Shown: positions 1-10,408 of the stretch, piece after piece | Layout of the letters: each line of letters begins with the position of its first letter | How positions within the stretch are numbered: the first letter of the stretch is position 1 | Origin: Rhynochetos jubatus | Lineage: Eukaryota; Chordata; Aves; Eurypygiformes; Rhynochetidae | Assembly: GCA_027574665.1 (NCBI GenBank) | Contig: CM050650.1 | Coordinates: 104,443,086-104,507,085 of the forward strand | DNA length: 64,000 nt | Reading direction: 5' to 3' | Position numbers and translations under genes: made by a program | The notes under the pieces: model-generated | Seen by the model: the letters and a program-made list of their open reading frames with translations, nothing else | The model's database searches: none | What the model was told of the DNA's origin: nothing

Positions 1-1263
1 AGTAACTACATCTAATGTTTCCTAGAGATGCAGTGTTAACAATCCCTAACTCACTGCACAGATATGTTCTAATTGCATTCCTACAAATTATCCTCCATTA
101 TCCAGACATTATGTTGGTGTGTACATCACCTGTCAGGAGGAAAAGGCTAATTCAGACTTTTAAGACCAACTAGTTTTCAGCTTCACAGCTTGGAGTACTC
201 ATTAGTGGCAAGTCAAATGATGTTTGTGTTGTGATCCATATGAAAAAGGTAATATGGCCATTTGCTTGTTCAAAACAGACTAGTTATGAACAACTTCATT
301 GGAATGCGATCTGGTTAGCCATTAATATAAATCCTTATCTTTCCAACGTATTCCTAATCAGAAGCCTTACAAATAGGGAAAAAGTGTGCAATTCTTACCA
401 AATATGCCTTTAAAATATAGTGGGCTGAAATATTTATTAATACTTGAAACTTGGAATCTGTAACTCTTGTTTCTATTCCCAGCTCTGCGACTGATCCAAC
501 TGGTTGACCTCAGACAAGTAAAATAAAGTGTGCTTCCATTCTGAAGAGGCTGAACTAAAATAGCATCTGCTTACTCAACAGGTCCACCTCAGTGTGAATC
601 TGGAGTCACGTCTACTGACTGATAAGTGTCAGTGTTCGATTATTTTCTTTTGAATTCTCTGTGCTGCCAACACTGAGATATCCTAAGCTGAATTTGCTTA
701 TTTGTGCCCATCGGCATTTTTTTTTTTAGTAAGCCTTAGGAAGTTATACTTCTGTAATTCACTGAAGACGAGGTTTGCTAGGATTCACGTCAACATCACT
801 GGTAGATTGGTCACTGAACAGTCAAAATACAAAATGTCTAAGATATGTTCTACATATATAATCAATGAAAAGGAAATAGCTCCACCTGGATTTCTGACAC
901 TATCTTGAACTTGCAGCACTAGAAATTAAATACGAGATGTTTGCGAGAGGAGTCATGTTCTTCCTATGAAAAGCAAACACCTCTGGTTTGGAACCGAAGA
1001 GGTATACACACCAGTACCTAGGGAAGTGGTGTTTATGGCCATCTACGCGGTGTATTTGCCGTGAAAAAGCTGTTTCCATTTCACTGTGATGCCGATGCTG
1101 TTCTAGCAATGCTGTAAAGCGTACTTAGTGCATTTCAGAGCACTCCAAATTCTTTATTGCAAGGAATGTATTCTAAGATTGTATCGCTACCGCTACCTCG
1201 CAGAGCTATTTGCTTATAGTATTTTCTGTTGCTTTACGAAAAGTCTCTGGTTTTGGCACTTAC
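1..1263 (-). other. ALKAL2: ALKAL2 intron 3 (partial)
   Basis: This is the intron after coding exon 3 and it runs off the left edge. I searched the minus strand for the last exon and found no in-phase acceptor followed by the conserved YYKRCARLL residues. No repeat family is recognisable here. Confidence 0.8.
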
Positions 1264-1344
1264 ATGCTGGGATGGTGCAGTCCCTTGTATTGTGATAAAG
1301 CCGGTGAAAGTGTTTACTACATTTTGGGCTGAAGTAGAGTGGAC
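1264..1344 (-). CDS. ALKAL2: ALKAL2 coding exon 3
   Basis: This 81-base exon encodes the rest of Gly-105, residues 106-131 (PLYFSPKCSKHF to TIPA) and the first base of codon 132, which in the family is tyrosine. The acceptor is TGTATTTCAG before 1344 and the donor is GCAT|GTAAGT at 1263. It holds two conserved cysteines of the receptor-binding domain. The conserved follow-on YYKRCARLLTRLA is not encoded in 1-1260, so the final exon lies outside the window. Confidence 0.95.
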
Positions 1345-4215
1345 CTGAAATACAAAGAAAAAATGTGTTATAAATCAGCACAGGGAAGAAGAGCCCAGCT
1401 TATGGTATGTATGTATGTGAAATGATGGATGCCAATGCAAAATTAAAACATACCTGTTAAATGCTTCAGGAACTTGTCTTTCATCCTCAGATCTCTGGGA
1501 ACTATTTCTGTTGGAAAGAAAAAAAGAACAGTCACTGCTGCGCTGGCACTATGCTTGCCAAGCATGGTATAAGGGAATAAACTGTCCACCAAACATCACA
1601 ACTACATCTTGACAGATGCAAAGAGGTCAGAAGTTAGAAGTCCTTTGTGTACAGTAGGCCAAACTGCAAGCATTTGTTTTGCTTAAGAAGTCACTGTTAA
1701 ATGCACTGTGATGATGAAATGAGTGATGTCTGCTACGTGTGTAGTCATTAATGATAATGACAGTTGGCTAAGAGTCGGGCTTTAGCTCTCTATGAATTAA
1801 ATTATAAACCTTACCTAGATTTAAATTCTTCCAGAAATTTTAGTTGCTCAGAAATGGCATATTCCACTAGTGCTAAAGACCCAAAGATACATTCAAGGTT
1901 GGTTTAGTGTCTTATAATTCTGTTATGCAAATGTATCCACTCTTTTCTCACAGGTAGGTTTGTACAAGCACTGTCCCGCTGTAAGCGTGAAACTGGATTG
2001 ATCTACTTACAGGAATCTCTCCCCCACCCCCAGCAGTAAATAAAATTCACAGGAAATGATCCCAAGCAAATTGCTCTCTTCTGGCTCCCTACGTTTGTGG
2101 TTTACCGCCTCGCGTTTTGTGTTCAGCAGCTGGCAAAATGAAACTGGTTTACTGAAATCCCTTTTAGCCCTAACCCTTGCCCGTGTCTTCCTGATTTACA
2201 GCTATCTTTGATGGCTTTCCGTTACGAACCCTACGCCGATAGCTGAGTGCTGATGGTGTATGATACACTACGTGGTGCTTTATTTATTTGACCATAAATG
2301 CCTGAGCAGCCTTTTTCATTCCCCTGGCATCTCTTATCAGATATAAAGCAGAGAGCATTTCCATCCAGATCTGATTCACTTGTGAGGTTAGACACTTCTC
2401 GAAAGTCATTCTTCATTTACTTCTAACTTTAGTCAGTGTAAGTAAAATTGACCTTATCATATTTGACCTAATTATGTCATGAAGAGCATTAAAAACACGC
2501 ATGCTTCACTCAAAAATTTCCCGTGGGACAGGCTCACTGGGAAAGTGATGCCAAAACTGAAATGAAAGACTCCAAGCAGTGGAGTCTTTACAGAGTTGCT
2601 GGGAATCGCTCCATTATCGTAGCAGAATGAAAGGTCCTGCCTGGGAGTCAATGGCACCACCACCAACTAATCTGCTCCGAAGCAGGTTTGTTACGCGCGC
2701 AGATAACTGCTCAGCGCAAACCAGGCGTTTCACACCGATGCGCTGGTGTAGGGTGGCCAGAACCTATGCCCGTGTTCCACGTCGCGACAGAGTTGTGCAG
2801 ATCGGGATTCCCTCCTTAGTCTCACCTCTTTAACTTTTCAACATTTATAAAACAGAACGTTCTCACTATGCTCAAATGGAACAGAATTGTCTTCCTTTGT
2901 GTATTCATTAATCATCCAGATGGAGAAGTAACATTTTCATGACAACTACCAACAAATGCAAATCGTGAGGATATTTGAATATGAATGAGAATGAAGAAAA
3001 GGTACAGTGAAGCTTTATGAGATCAATAAAGGCAAAATAAATCGCGTACTAGCAAAATGGAAGCCAGTTTGGTAAAAAGGTGAGTAGACTTCTGCTGGAA
3101 AACACTCAGAAAGTCAGTAGGAGGGGTAAGCTGAGCAGCAGTAATGCTGTAGGGGGTTGGGAGTGACAGGGATCAGTAAATTAGACATGGCAGCAGAAGC
3201 CAAATCAACTTTCGAGTGGATGCACAGAAGTACATCACGAAACTGAGCCGTAGCTCTCCATCCCTACGTGGCTTGGCATGACTGCCTCCAGGCTGCTCTA
3301 CGCAACCCGGAACGCCCTGTAGGCCAACCTGGGCTTTAGGGAAGAGCCATTCGGATGAGTAGAAGGATGACTGCAGGGGGACCCAAAGGAGCTGTAGCTA
3401 GTACAGGGACAGAGGAGTCCTCTGTTTCAGTTCCCTAGTATTTCAAAGGTGCTACCTCCGGAGTATGAATGAGACTAACAAGCAGGGCAGGAAGTTTGAC
3501 GGAGCTGAGCTGCAGGAAAGCCGCCTACATGTGGATCGATAGGGTCATAGTGTAGTGCTGCAGGGGAATTCTTCCTAGGGTCATTTCCAAGACTTAAGCC
3601 AAGCACATTTTAGAAAGTGGTAAACTTCCAGGAAAAAAAAGGTCATTTTCATCCCTTATTTCTTTGATTTCTGCCTGTTCCAGTCTTTTCCCTTATTAAT
3701 AAGTTTTGTTCAAAGCCAACACACAGGAAGTCGGACTTTCAGTCAGGTACATTACCTGGACAGCCAGAGACTCTGAGATGTGAATGGAGTTTTTCTATCC
3801 CAAATTTGCCGTTTGCGTCAGTTTCTGATACCAAAAGGACTCTGCAGGTATTTTGAGCGGTGAATTCTTGACATAAAATTAGTAACCTGATGTGATGTCT
3901 GATTCACGGAGGCACCCTATAGAAAGAGATCTCTTAAGTCATGGACTGTGACTTACCAACTCTCTGCTCATCCTGGTATCCCCCGTAGTCGGCCACTTCC
4001 CTTCGATCTAAGTTGTAGTCGTGCTTGGAGAAGTACTGCACCCCACTGTCCTTCTCCAGGTGGTACCTTTTCAGTTCCTGAATGATCTCCATGATCAGAT
4101 TTAAGAGGCTTTGCCTGTCCTTCAAATCTGCGGCGTCGGTTTTCTCTTTGCAATATCCTGCCGAGAGCATTAAGAGCACCAGCCCCAGCAGCCCAGGAGA
4201 CCTCAGTCCACTCAT
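1264..4215 (-). CDS. ALKAL2: ALK and LTK ligand 2 (partial, exons 1-3 of the coding region)
   Basis: This gene encodes a small secreted cytokine that binds and activates the receptor tyrosine kinases ALK and LTK at the cell surface. The product reads as 131 residues across three exons. Residues 1-22 form a signal peptide (basic Arg-5, then a Leu-rich core ending at Gly-Tyr-Cys). Residues 34-52 carry the family's LLxLIxEIIQELKRYH helix. From Arg-85 the match is very close to known ALKAL2: EQRVEIVPRDLRMKDKF, then LTGPLYFSPKCSKHFHRLYH and NTRDCTIPA. Two of the four conserved cysteines of the receptor-binding domain are visible (PKC, RDC). All introns are phase 1 with GT-AG ends. Human ALKAL2 has about 152 residues, so about 20 C-terminal residues lie in an exon left of base 1. 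ALKAL1 is excluded because it lacks the LLxLIxEIIQEL helix and the EQRVEIVPRD segment. The ATG at 4213-4215 has G at -3, and a signal peptide follows at once. Confidence 0.96.
1345..1453 (-). other. ALKAL2: ALKAL2 intron 2
   Basis: This 109-base intron has GT-AG ends and is phase 1. It is short for a vertebrate intron, and exons 2 and 3 are close enough to be spanned by a single short read. Confidence 0.93.
1454..1507 (-). CDS. ALKAL2: ALKAL2 coding exon 2
   Basis: This 54-base exon encodes residues 87-104 (EIVPRDLRMKDKFLKHLT) plus the first base of Gly-105. The acceptor is a pyrimidine tract ending CCAACAG before 1507, and the donor is ACAG|GTATGT at 1453. The exon is too short to appear as an open frame of its own. 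It was found by the residues that follow EQRV in the ALKAL family. Confidence 0.95.
1508..3956 (-). other. ALKAL2: ALKAL2 intron 1
   Basis: This 2449-base phase-1 intron has a GTAAGT donor and a CCAACAG acceptor. I see no CR1, LTR or other exon in it. Confidence 0.9.
3957..4215 (-). CDS. ALKAL2: ALKAL2 coding exon 1
   Basis: This exon encodes residues 1-86 plus the first base of codon 87. It contains the signal peptide and the variable N-terminal half, including the Glu/Lys-rich helix and the DEQRV end. The donor at 3956 reads GTTG|GTAAGT, a near-perfect consensus. The frame stays open upstream to 4404, but the peptide there is GC-driven and lacks family similarity, so the start was placed at the ATG just before the signal peptide. 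Confidence 0.95.
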
Positions 4216-5153
4216 CGCCGTCTGACCTGACGGGTCCACGAGCAGATGGAAAGGACCGATCCGCTGCTGCGGGCGGACCCCTATTTCACGGGAAAAGAAA
4301 AACGGGGGTGGGTCGGAGGTGGGGAGACTCACAGGCGGGGGGGGGAGTATGGATGGGAAACATGACAGGAGGGAAGCGCGGAGAGCGCTTCGCAGGTTAC
4401 ACAACGCGGGGGAAGGGGGGAGCCCGGCCCGCTGCGGGGGGCCGGCAGCGCGGGGGGGGGGGAGGTCGCCGCCGGGGGAGCGCCCAGCTCAGCCTCCCTC
4501 CGCGCCCCCGCGGAGAGACCCGCCCCGGGCAGCGCCCGCCCGGCTGCCTGCGCCCGCGGGGGCCCCGCGGGAGGGCGGGCTACGCGGCCGCGGAGCGGGG
4601 TGGGGCGAGGGGTGCAGGTTCCCGGTGGCGACGGGGTAGCGGCGCGTCCCGCCCCGCCTCGTCCCGTCCCGCCCTGCCCGCGGAGCGCAGCGGAGGAGCG
4701 CGGGCGGCGGGCGACAACTTTTCCGCGAAGTTTTCTGCCGGAGAGCCGGGGCAGCCGCGCAGCGAGCGAGCCCATCCTTCCATCCATCCATCCACCCACC
4801 CACCCACCCTCGCTGCGGGGCTCCGCGCCGGGGCGGCGGTGCGCGGCTCGGGGCGGGGGGCAGCCGTCCGGTGGCAGGGAGCGGCAGCGCCAGCCGCCCC
4901 TTTCTCTGTCCCGTTTCCCTCCCGGCTCGGGGAAAGGGGCGCGGGCGGAGGAAGGAGGGTCGTTGCTGGCTCTTCCCGGCCGCTTTACCTGTCTCTCCGT
5001 CCCAGAAGCCGAGGTGTCTTCCCCGCGGGATCCGCTCCCCCGGGCTCTCCCCGGACGGCAGCGAGCGGCGGGGAGTCCAAGTTTGCCGCGGCCGGCCCGC
5101 CAGCCCCCCCCGTCCCGTCCCTGCGCTCCCGCCGTATCCACAAACTACTCCAT
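4216..5153 (-). other. ALKAL2: ALKAL2 5' leader, possibly spliced
   Basis: This is the stretch between the predicted transcription start and the ATG. A donor-like ACAG|GTAAAG at 4989/4988 and an acceptor-like site at 4281 (a run of T and C, then GAAATAG) could remove a 708-base intron. That would leave a non-coding exon of about 160 bases (about 5150-4989) and a second exon starting at 4280. Both sites are seen in the sequence, but their use is inference. Unspliced, the leader would be over 900 bases and more than 70% GC. Confidence 0.45.
4772..4809. repeat. CCAT/CCAC tetranucleotide microsatellite
   Basis: A run of CCAT units passes into a run of CCAC units inside the predicted leader region. 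It is likely to vary in length between individuals. Confidence 0.9.
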
Positions 5154-5176
5154 CGCCGCCAGCCCCAGCGCAGCCG

Positions 5177-5184
5177 CTTATATA
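5177..5184 (-). promoter_or_regulatory. TATA box of the ALKAL2 promoter
   Basis: The minus strand reads TATATAAG, a full match to the TATA consensus, and sits alone in a very GC-rich sequence. It predicts initiation about 30 bases downstream, near 5150. A CACCC-like motif lies about 50 bases upstream of it (around 5230 on the minus strand). The orientation agrees with the gene. Confidence 0.6.
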
Positions 5185-5816
5185 GCCTATAGGATGGACA
5201 TGAGACGGCAGATAGTATCGACTTGGAAGTGGGTGGAAAACAATAAAAGTCCACTTGGCAACCTCGGGAGCGTCGCTGCTTGCACAAGCCCCCCCCTTCC
5301 CGCCCTCCCTTCCCCCCCCCCCCGTCCCTCCCCCTCGCTCGGCTCTCCCGGGCAGGGCTCAGTCACTCCTTCGCCTCTCTCCGACGTAAGGAGACGGTCC
5401 CAAGCGTGTGTGTGCAGCGCGGAGGGGGCGGCAAGATGGGGGGGGGGGGGACGGGGACGGGGGGAGGCACTGAAATATTCATGGCCCCGGCGCGGCTGCC
5501 CGTCAGGCGGGTCCCCGGCCCCCGGGGCGGGGGCGGGCGGGGAAGCCGCCTGTTTACCGGGAACCCCGGGCCTGGCCGCGGCGGGGAGGGGGAGGTGCTG
5601 GGGCGGAGGGCGAGCTGCCGGGGAAGAGGGAGGTTTATTTTCTGCTCCCGGCGGCCGGGAAACCCGGGAAGCGATGGCTGGAGCCGGGGTTTGGGTGGAA
5701 GAAGCGGGCGTGTCGCCTTTCTCCGCCGGTTCTTGGCAAGGGCAAGTCCCGGGTGGCGAGGCAGCTTCCTGGGCTCTTTGTGCCTGGAATCGCTGCCAGC
5801 GGGGGCCGGGTGGAGT

Positions 5817-5838
5817 GAGGAGGAGGAGGAGGAGGAGG
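5817..5838. repeat. GGA trinucleotide microsatellite
   Basis: About seven GGA units in the upstream half of the CpG island, beside a run of AGC/CAG units at 5848-5862. Confidence 0.85.
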
Positions 5839-6040
5839 GCGAAGGCAGCGCCAGCAGCAGCAGAGCCACCGCGGCCAGGCAGGTAGCGGCGCGCCGCCGG
5901 CCCCTCCGCAGGCAGCGGCAAGGGCGCCCCCCAGCGGCCGCTGCCGAGTCGGAACCGGGCAGGCGGGGCCGTACGGGTGGGCCGAGTGGGGGACTGTACG
6001 GCTCTGAGCGCGTGCGGGTGCGTTCCCTAAATGCTGCTTC

Positions 6041-6580
6041 ATTCTTCGCCTTTCCTTTAAAAACAACGTGTGAACGGCGTGCGCGTCTGTTGCTACACAA
6101 ATCTCTGCCCGTGCTATCGCAATGAAGTTAGTTAAAAAAAAAAAGGGAAAAATACACAACGTGATGAGGAAAGAGGCAAGACTGAGCAGGAACGCTTTGT
6201 CAGGAGTCCAGAATCCTTCCTCCTCTTTGGCTTCACGGTTTGTTTCAAGTCACCTTAAGACTCGAGGTAAAAATGTTCAATGGAACGAGCAGTTCAGCTG
6301 TGAGAAAGAACGGCCCTTGGCATGATGCAACTCGGTATGGCTGTATGTACATGTTAGTCATACCAAATATTGACACATTAGGGTCACCCGATGGAGACGG
6401 GGAAGATGGAAAACGAGCCAGGCAGTGTACAGCCTGGTGTTCGGTTTCTACAGTTACATTTCAAGTAGTGCTTCACCCAAAGTGTTCTCTTTGGGACAAG
6501 GTAAATACAGCTGCAGCACCAAAAGTGGTGGTTGGGAAGTCACCTAAACACCTGGATGGATTCTCTCCTAACTGACAACC
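6041..6580. other. Unique DNA upstream of the CpG island
   Basis: The sequence drops quickly to average composition. I see no exon and no repeat family. Confidence 0.5.
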
Positions 6581-6584
6581 ACAA

Positions 6585-6655
6585 TTGGTCCAACTGGTTG
6601 GACTACATGATCTTATAGGTCTTTTCCAACCGTAGTGGTTCTGTGATTCCGTAAT
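6585..6655 (+). mobile_element. CR1 LINE 3' tail fragment
   Basis: The text ACTACATGATCTTATAGGTC followed by TTTTCCAACC and TTCTGTGATTCC matches the 3' end of CR1 (GGACTAGATGATCT, then AGGTC, TTCCAACC and ATTCTATGATTC). Only the last 70 bases are present, as is usual for strongly 5'-truncated copies. Confidence 0.75.
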
Positions 6656-6659
6656 TTCG

Positions 6660-9532
6660 GTGTAATTTTCGGTCACCATGCCCTAAGGAAGGAGCAGCCT
6701 GTTTTGTGAGTGCACACCGGTACAAGTCAGGAACATCAGGCTGCGTCTTTCCTAGTAAGTTAGATGTACCCAGACACATCTGTCATGTCTGGCACGGAGA
6801 GCAGCTGGCAAGGAGCACGCTGTGAGTTGTTCAGTAATATGATGTAGCCAGGAATATTCCCTTTAAATTTGCTAATATAGACGTAGACTCAAAGTACAAT
6901 GGAGGTGTTAACTGAGAGGTGAGGTAGATAAATAAGCAGCCTGTTGCCTTTTTATGCATGCAGAAATGGAGGCAAGGGTCTATTCTGATTTGTTTATGAT
7001 GAATTATACAAAGATATGTACTGGCTCCGATGACTTCAGTGGAGATTATTGAAATTCACACTGATAGAGATTTAGGATGATGATAATTCAATGTTCCTAC
7101 AGGTTACATTTTCTTAGGCACTTTTTTTTAGGTCTCCATGTAAGCTAACCACCTAAATGCTACCAAGCTCTTACTCTGCGTATATATATTGCCAAAACGG
7201 CGATCCCCAAGACTTCCGCCGACGCTCAGTCTGACTCCTGAGGCTTCTAGCGTGAGTAGGTGCACTGCTTGCCATGACCACTCACAGGTTCTTGGTCGTC
7301 TTCTCTGGATACTGGGAAATGCCTGACTTGTCAACACTAAGCAGCCAGGATGGTGAAGAAAGCATTCTTCCAGGATTTACAAGATGTAAGTTTTAATCCC
7401 TTCAGGCAGAGATGAAAGATGAACACACCTTCCAAGCCAGGACAAAAACCTGCTTGCTTTCCTTAAAAGAAGGCAGAGAGGGAGGTATGAAACCCAGTCT
7501 CAAAAAGCAACATGAACCTGAGAGAGCAGATCATTAGAGGTAATGCTATACAATGAGTATTTTGGCTTGTCCTGGAGGGGTGGGTTTCATTTAAAAAACA
7601 GCTGGTATGATTTTTTTGTCGTATTTTTACAGGATATGAAGTTAGAGAACTCTTCTGCAATCAAAATCTATGAATAGACCAACCTACAACGCTATTAAGA
7701 ATGCTCTATGTTTAAACATTGGGATCCCCAGTGTAACACCTTGTGAAGTAAGCATACACGAATGAGAAGATCAAATGCAGTATCTGGTGGATAGTTTTAA
7801 CCGGTGCACTGTTCCGTGTTCCCTTGGTGGTTATGAAACAGCGGCACTACATTTGGGATTCGGAACAAATGCAAGGCAGAATTTCTAGCTTTGTTAAATA
7901 ACACACATTAGCCACTCTTTTCACCAATTCCATGCCCTTATGCCATGCTGAGACAGTAAAGAAGAGATATCTTGACTTCTTTTACTTACATGGTGTACGT
8001 GAAAACATGAAAATGTGTTCTTCTTGGTTCCGTCTTCTAAGACTGGTGAAATTTTCATGCTAAGAGCCCTACAGTTTCAAGCATGCTCTTGTTTCAGCTG
8101 ATTACAACAGACATAAGGGTTCCTATCTATATTTAATAAAAGCAAGTGCAACATTTTCTGAAGTGATTGCAGAGCAGAGCTGATTGTCTAAATCAGGCTC
8201 ATAACCAATACATGAACTGAGTGTACGCTTAGGAGAAAATTCCAACAGACATTCATATGACTAGACCATAAAAATGCTTTATGTGTTGCTTTTTATTGAC
8301 TTCAGAACCTCAAAACATTATTTTTAAATACTTTTTTTCCTTAAACATCACATCGACTTACAAAAATCTTCAGAAGTCAAGCTGCACTGTTGGTTTAAGG
8401 CATAGACTTTTCACTTCTCACAAAAGAAAAGCGGTATTTAATTTTCAGATTACATGTCAATCCTGCTAGAGGTAAATACGCTGGAATGAGATGGGACTGG
8501 TAATTCTGTTTGGGTTAACAGAGTGGGTAATCGGTTTGCTCACATGGCAACTGAACTTCCAAAATATTGACCACACGCATGGAATCTAGATGCATGATTG
8601 TTACTTCTTAAATCTGTATAGAAAAATACAGACATTGCATCCAACAGGTGATGCTTTCCAAAATCTCTTCTCCAAGTTACGAAAATGCAGAATATGTTTT
8701 CAATATAATGTATCGTACATAAGTATAAAATAATATTTATGTACCTGGCTCAGTCGTCTCTGTGAGCCTCCAACTCTCAGAGGCAATGCCCAATGACAGC
8801 TGCTGGGGAGAGTAAAGACGAGGCATTAAGAATTCCTGTAGCCAGGGAACATATATAACTAGAACAAAAACTTCAACAGATGTTAGGGGTATTAAAGCCA
8901 ATTGTGCATTTTAAGGGCTTTCCCCACTTCCTACCTGATGCAAATGCCAACAGGATTAAAATCTCATCAATCATCGCTGCAACCAAAACTGAAGAACTTT
9001 GATACAGTTCCCAAATGTTTTATCAGTATTGCAGCCAAGGACAGCTTGATGTTTGGTAGAAAGTTTAAAAAAAGAAACCACAAAAAAACCCCACAACAAA
9101 AAACCCAAACCAGATTTCTGGCTATAACTTTTCTCTGCCTGTAAATTCAAGGCTAAAGACAGCTCTGAGTTGGCCAACGCATCAGTTACTGAGCCAGTTT
9201 CAAAATTATCTTCAATCAGCTTTGCAGTGCTGCACCAATGCAACGGTGCTGCACCGATGCGAAGCTACCGTGGAAGTTGTACTGAGCAGTAGGAGGAAAT
9301 TAAGGTCTAATGAGAACAGTAGCACTTTTTTTGAGTTGCCTTTCATGGTCTTCAGAGTATCCCTTGAAATCTCCAGAGACCAGCCCTCTGAATTATTCCA
9401 TATTTAGGTTTTCAGAGATAACTTTATTTTGCACAGTAAACATAAATGCCCCAGAGAAGCAAATCACATCTCTCCTGACTGTAGGCTGTTGCCTACAGGA
9501 GAACACTAGCACAGACCAGACCCCTAACTTTT
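6660..9532. other. Intergenic DNA without recognised features
   Basis: AT-rich, mostly unique sequence. Open frames are short and look random. An A/C-rich low-complexity run lies at 9064-9110. I see no CR1, LTR or exon. Confidence 0.5.
9480..9497. repeat. Short perfect inverted repeat
   Basis: TGTAGGC and GCCTACA flank a 4-base loop. It lies just before the first copy of the 112-bp repeat pair. No function is known. Confidence 0.6.
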
Positions 9533-9643
9533 AAGCAGCTAAGGGCGGGTGGGAGGTTAATCCCATCCTAAGAAACTCTTTCAGGCTGTAAGCAGTTCTA
9601 TAGCTGCTGTGTAGCAGCGAGCCTGCTGTGTGTGCATTCGCTG
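9533..9643 (+). repeat. Spaced direct repeat, copy 1
   Basis: This 111-base segment is about 80-85% identical to 10296-10408 by eye. It starts at AAGCAGCTAAGGG and ends near the ATTCGCTG block, with one two-base length difference. I do not recognise it as a known repeat family. Confidence 0.85.
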
Positions 9644-10295
9644 TTGGCTCCTGTCTGTTCACTTAGAGTTACATAGCTGCAGCTGCAGAAACTGCCGTTC
9701 CACGGCAAATTAAGACTACAAGTAAAAGCCCTCGCCGATGTCTCATTAGCTGATAGAGCGCGTTACATTTTGTGGCCTGCTCTGATCTCTCTCTGCCAAA
9801 GGAAAGAGGAAGGCTTCATTGTATGGAAGAACTCAGTAGTTTCAGAAGCAGAGTAGCTTTCCCTTTCCTCCCCAGCCATGATTCTTAGCTCGAGGAGACG
9901 AGTGGATCACATGTGTCATTTAGAGCCACCGCTGATAAAGGATAACATGTTTTGATAGTACAATCTAAATTTGAGAATGTTGTCTCGGAGTGTGTTTGCA
10001 CCACTTAAAGAATTTATGTTGGAAAACGAATGCCATCTTAGGCAACGTAAGGGTAACCCGTATGACTCACTGTCAGCATCCGAACACTAAGTGCAAGCCT
10101 CAAGAACTTTAAAAAGCAGAGGTACTCTTTTCCTTCTGCGGGTCAGCAGTAGGCTGGCACGATGCTCATTTAGTGACCGGGCCCCGTCACTGTCTGGAGG
10201 ACAACCGGATGGCCTTTCACAGATCGGATGTAGAGCAGAACTATCAGAAAGATCATGGTCTAGAGACTTCTCTTTGGAAGACCATGTGCCTACAA
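9644..10295. other. Spacer between the two 112-bp repeats
   Basis: Unique sequence with no exon or mobile element that I can recognise. Similarity between the two repeat copies falls off at both ends. Confidence 0.5.
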
Positions 10296-10408
10296 AAGCA
10301 GCTAAGGGAGGGTGGGAGGTGAATCCCACCCTAAGAAGCTGTCTTTCAGGCCATAATCAGTTCTGTAGCTACTGTGCAGCAGTGAGCCTGCTATGTGTGC
10401 GTTCACTG
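10296..10408 (+). repeat. Spaced direct repeat, copy 2
   Basis: Second copy of the segment at 9533-9643, in the same orientation and 763 bases downstream. The differences are mainly transitions, so the duplication is old. Confidence 0.85.

Larger units (their letters stand above)
4270..6040. promoter_or_regulatory. CpG island at the ALKAL2 5' end
   Basis: About 1.8 kb is dense in CG dinucleotides, with long G and C runs and many GGGGCGG-type Sp/KLF sites, in sharp contrast to AT-rich DNA on both sides. It covers the leader and reaches about 850 bases upstream of the TATA box. Several clusters of four or more G runs could form G-quadruplexes. Long open frames here on both strands are GC-driven and not counted as genes. 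Confidence 0.9.

Noticed and set aside
1213-1221. Tyr-Tyr-Lys codons on the minus strand as the start of the last ALKAL2 exon
   Set aside because: There is no in-phase acceptor AG directly before them, and the next residues do not follow the conserved RCARLL pattern.
5179-5186. TATA-like text on the plus strand as a second promoter
   Set aside because: It is the near-palindromic partner of the minus-strand TATATAAG. The minus-strand match is better and agrees with the gene.
5241-5247. AATAAA on the plus strand as a polyadenylation signal
   Set aside because: It lies in the promoter region and no plus-strand gene precedes it.
4308-6159. Several long open frames on both strands, up to 428 codons
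   Set aside because: They lie in the CpG island, overlap each other on both strands, are rich in Pro, Arg, Gly and Ala, and show no domain. High GC makes stops rare, so long frames arise by chance.
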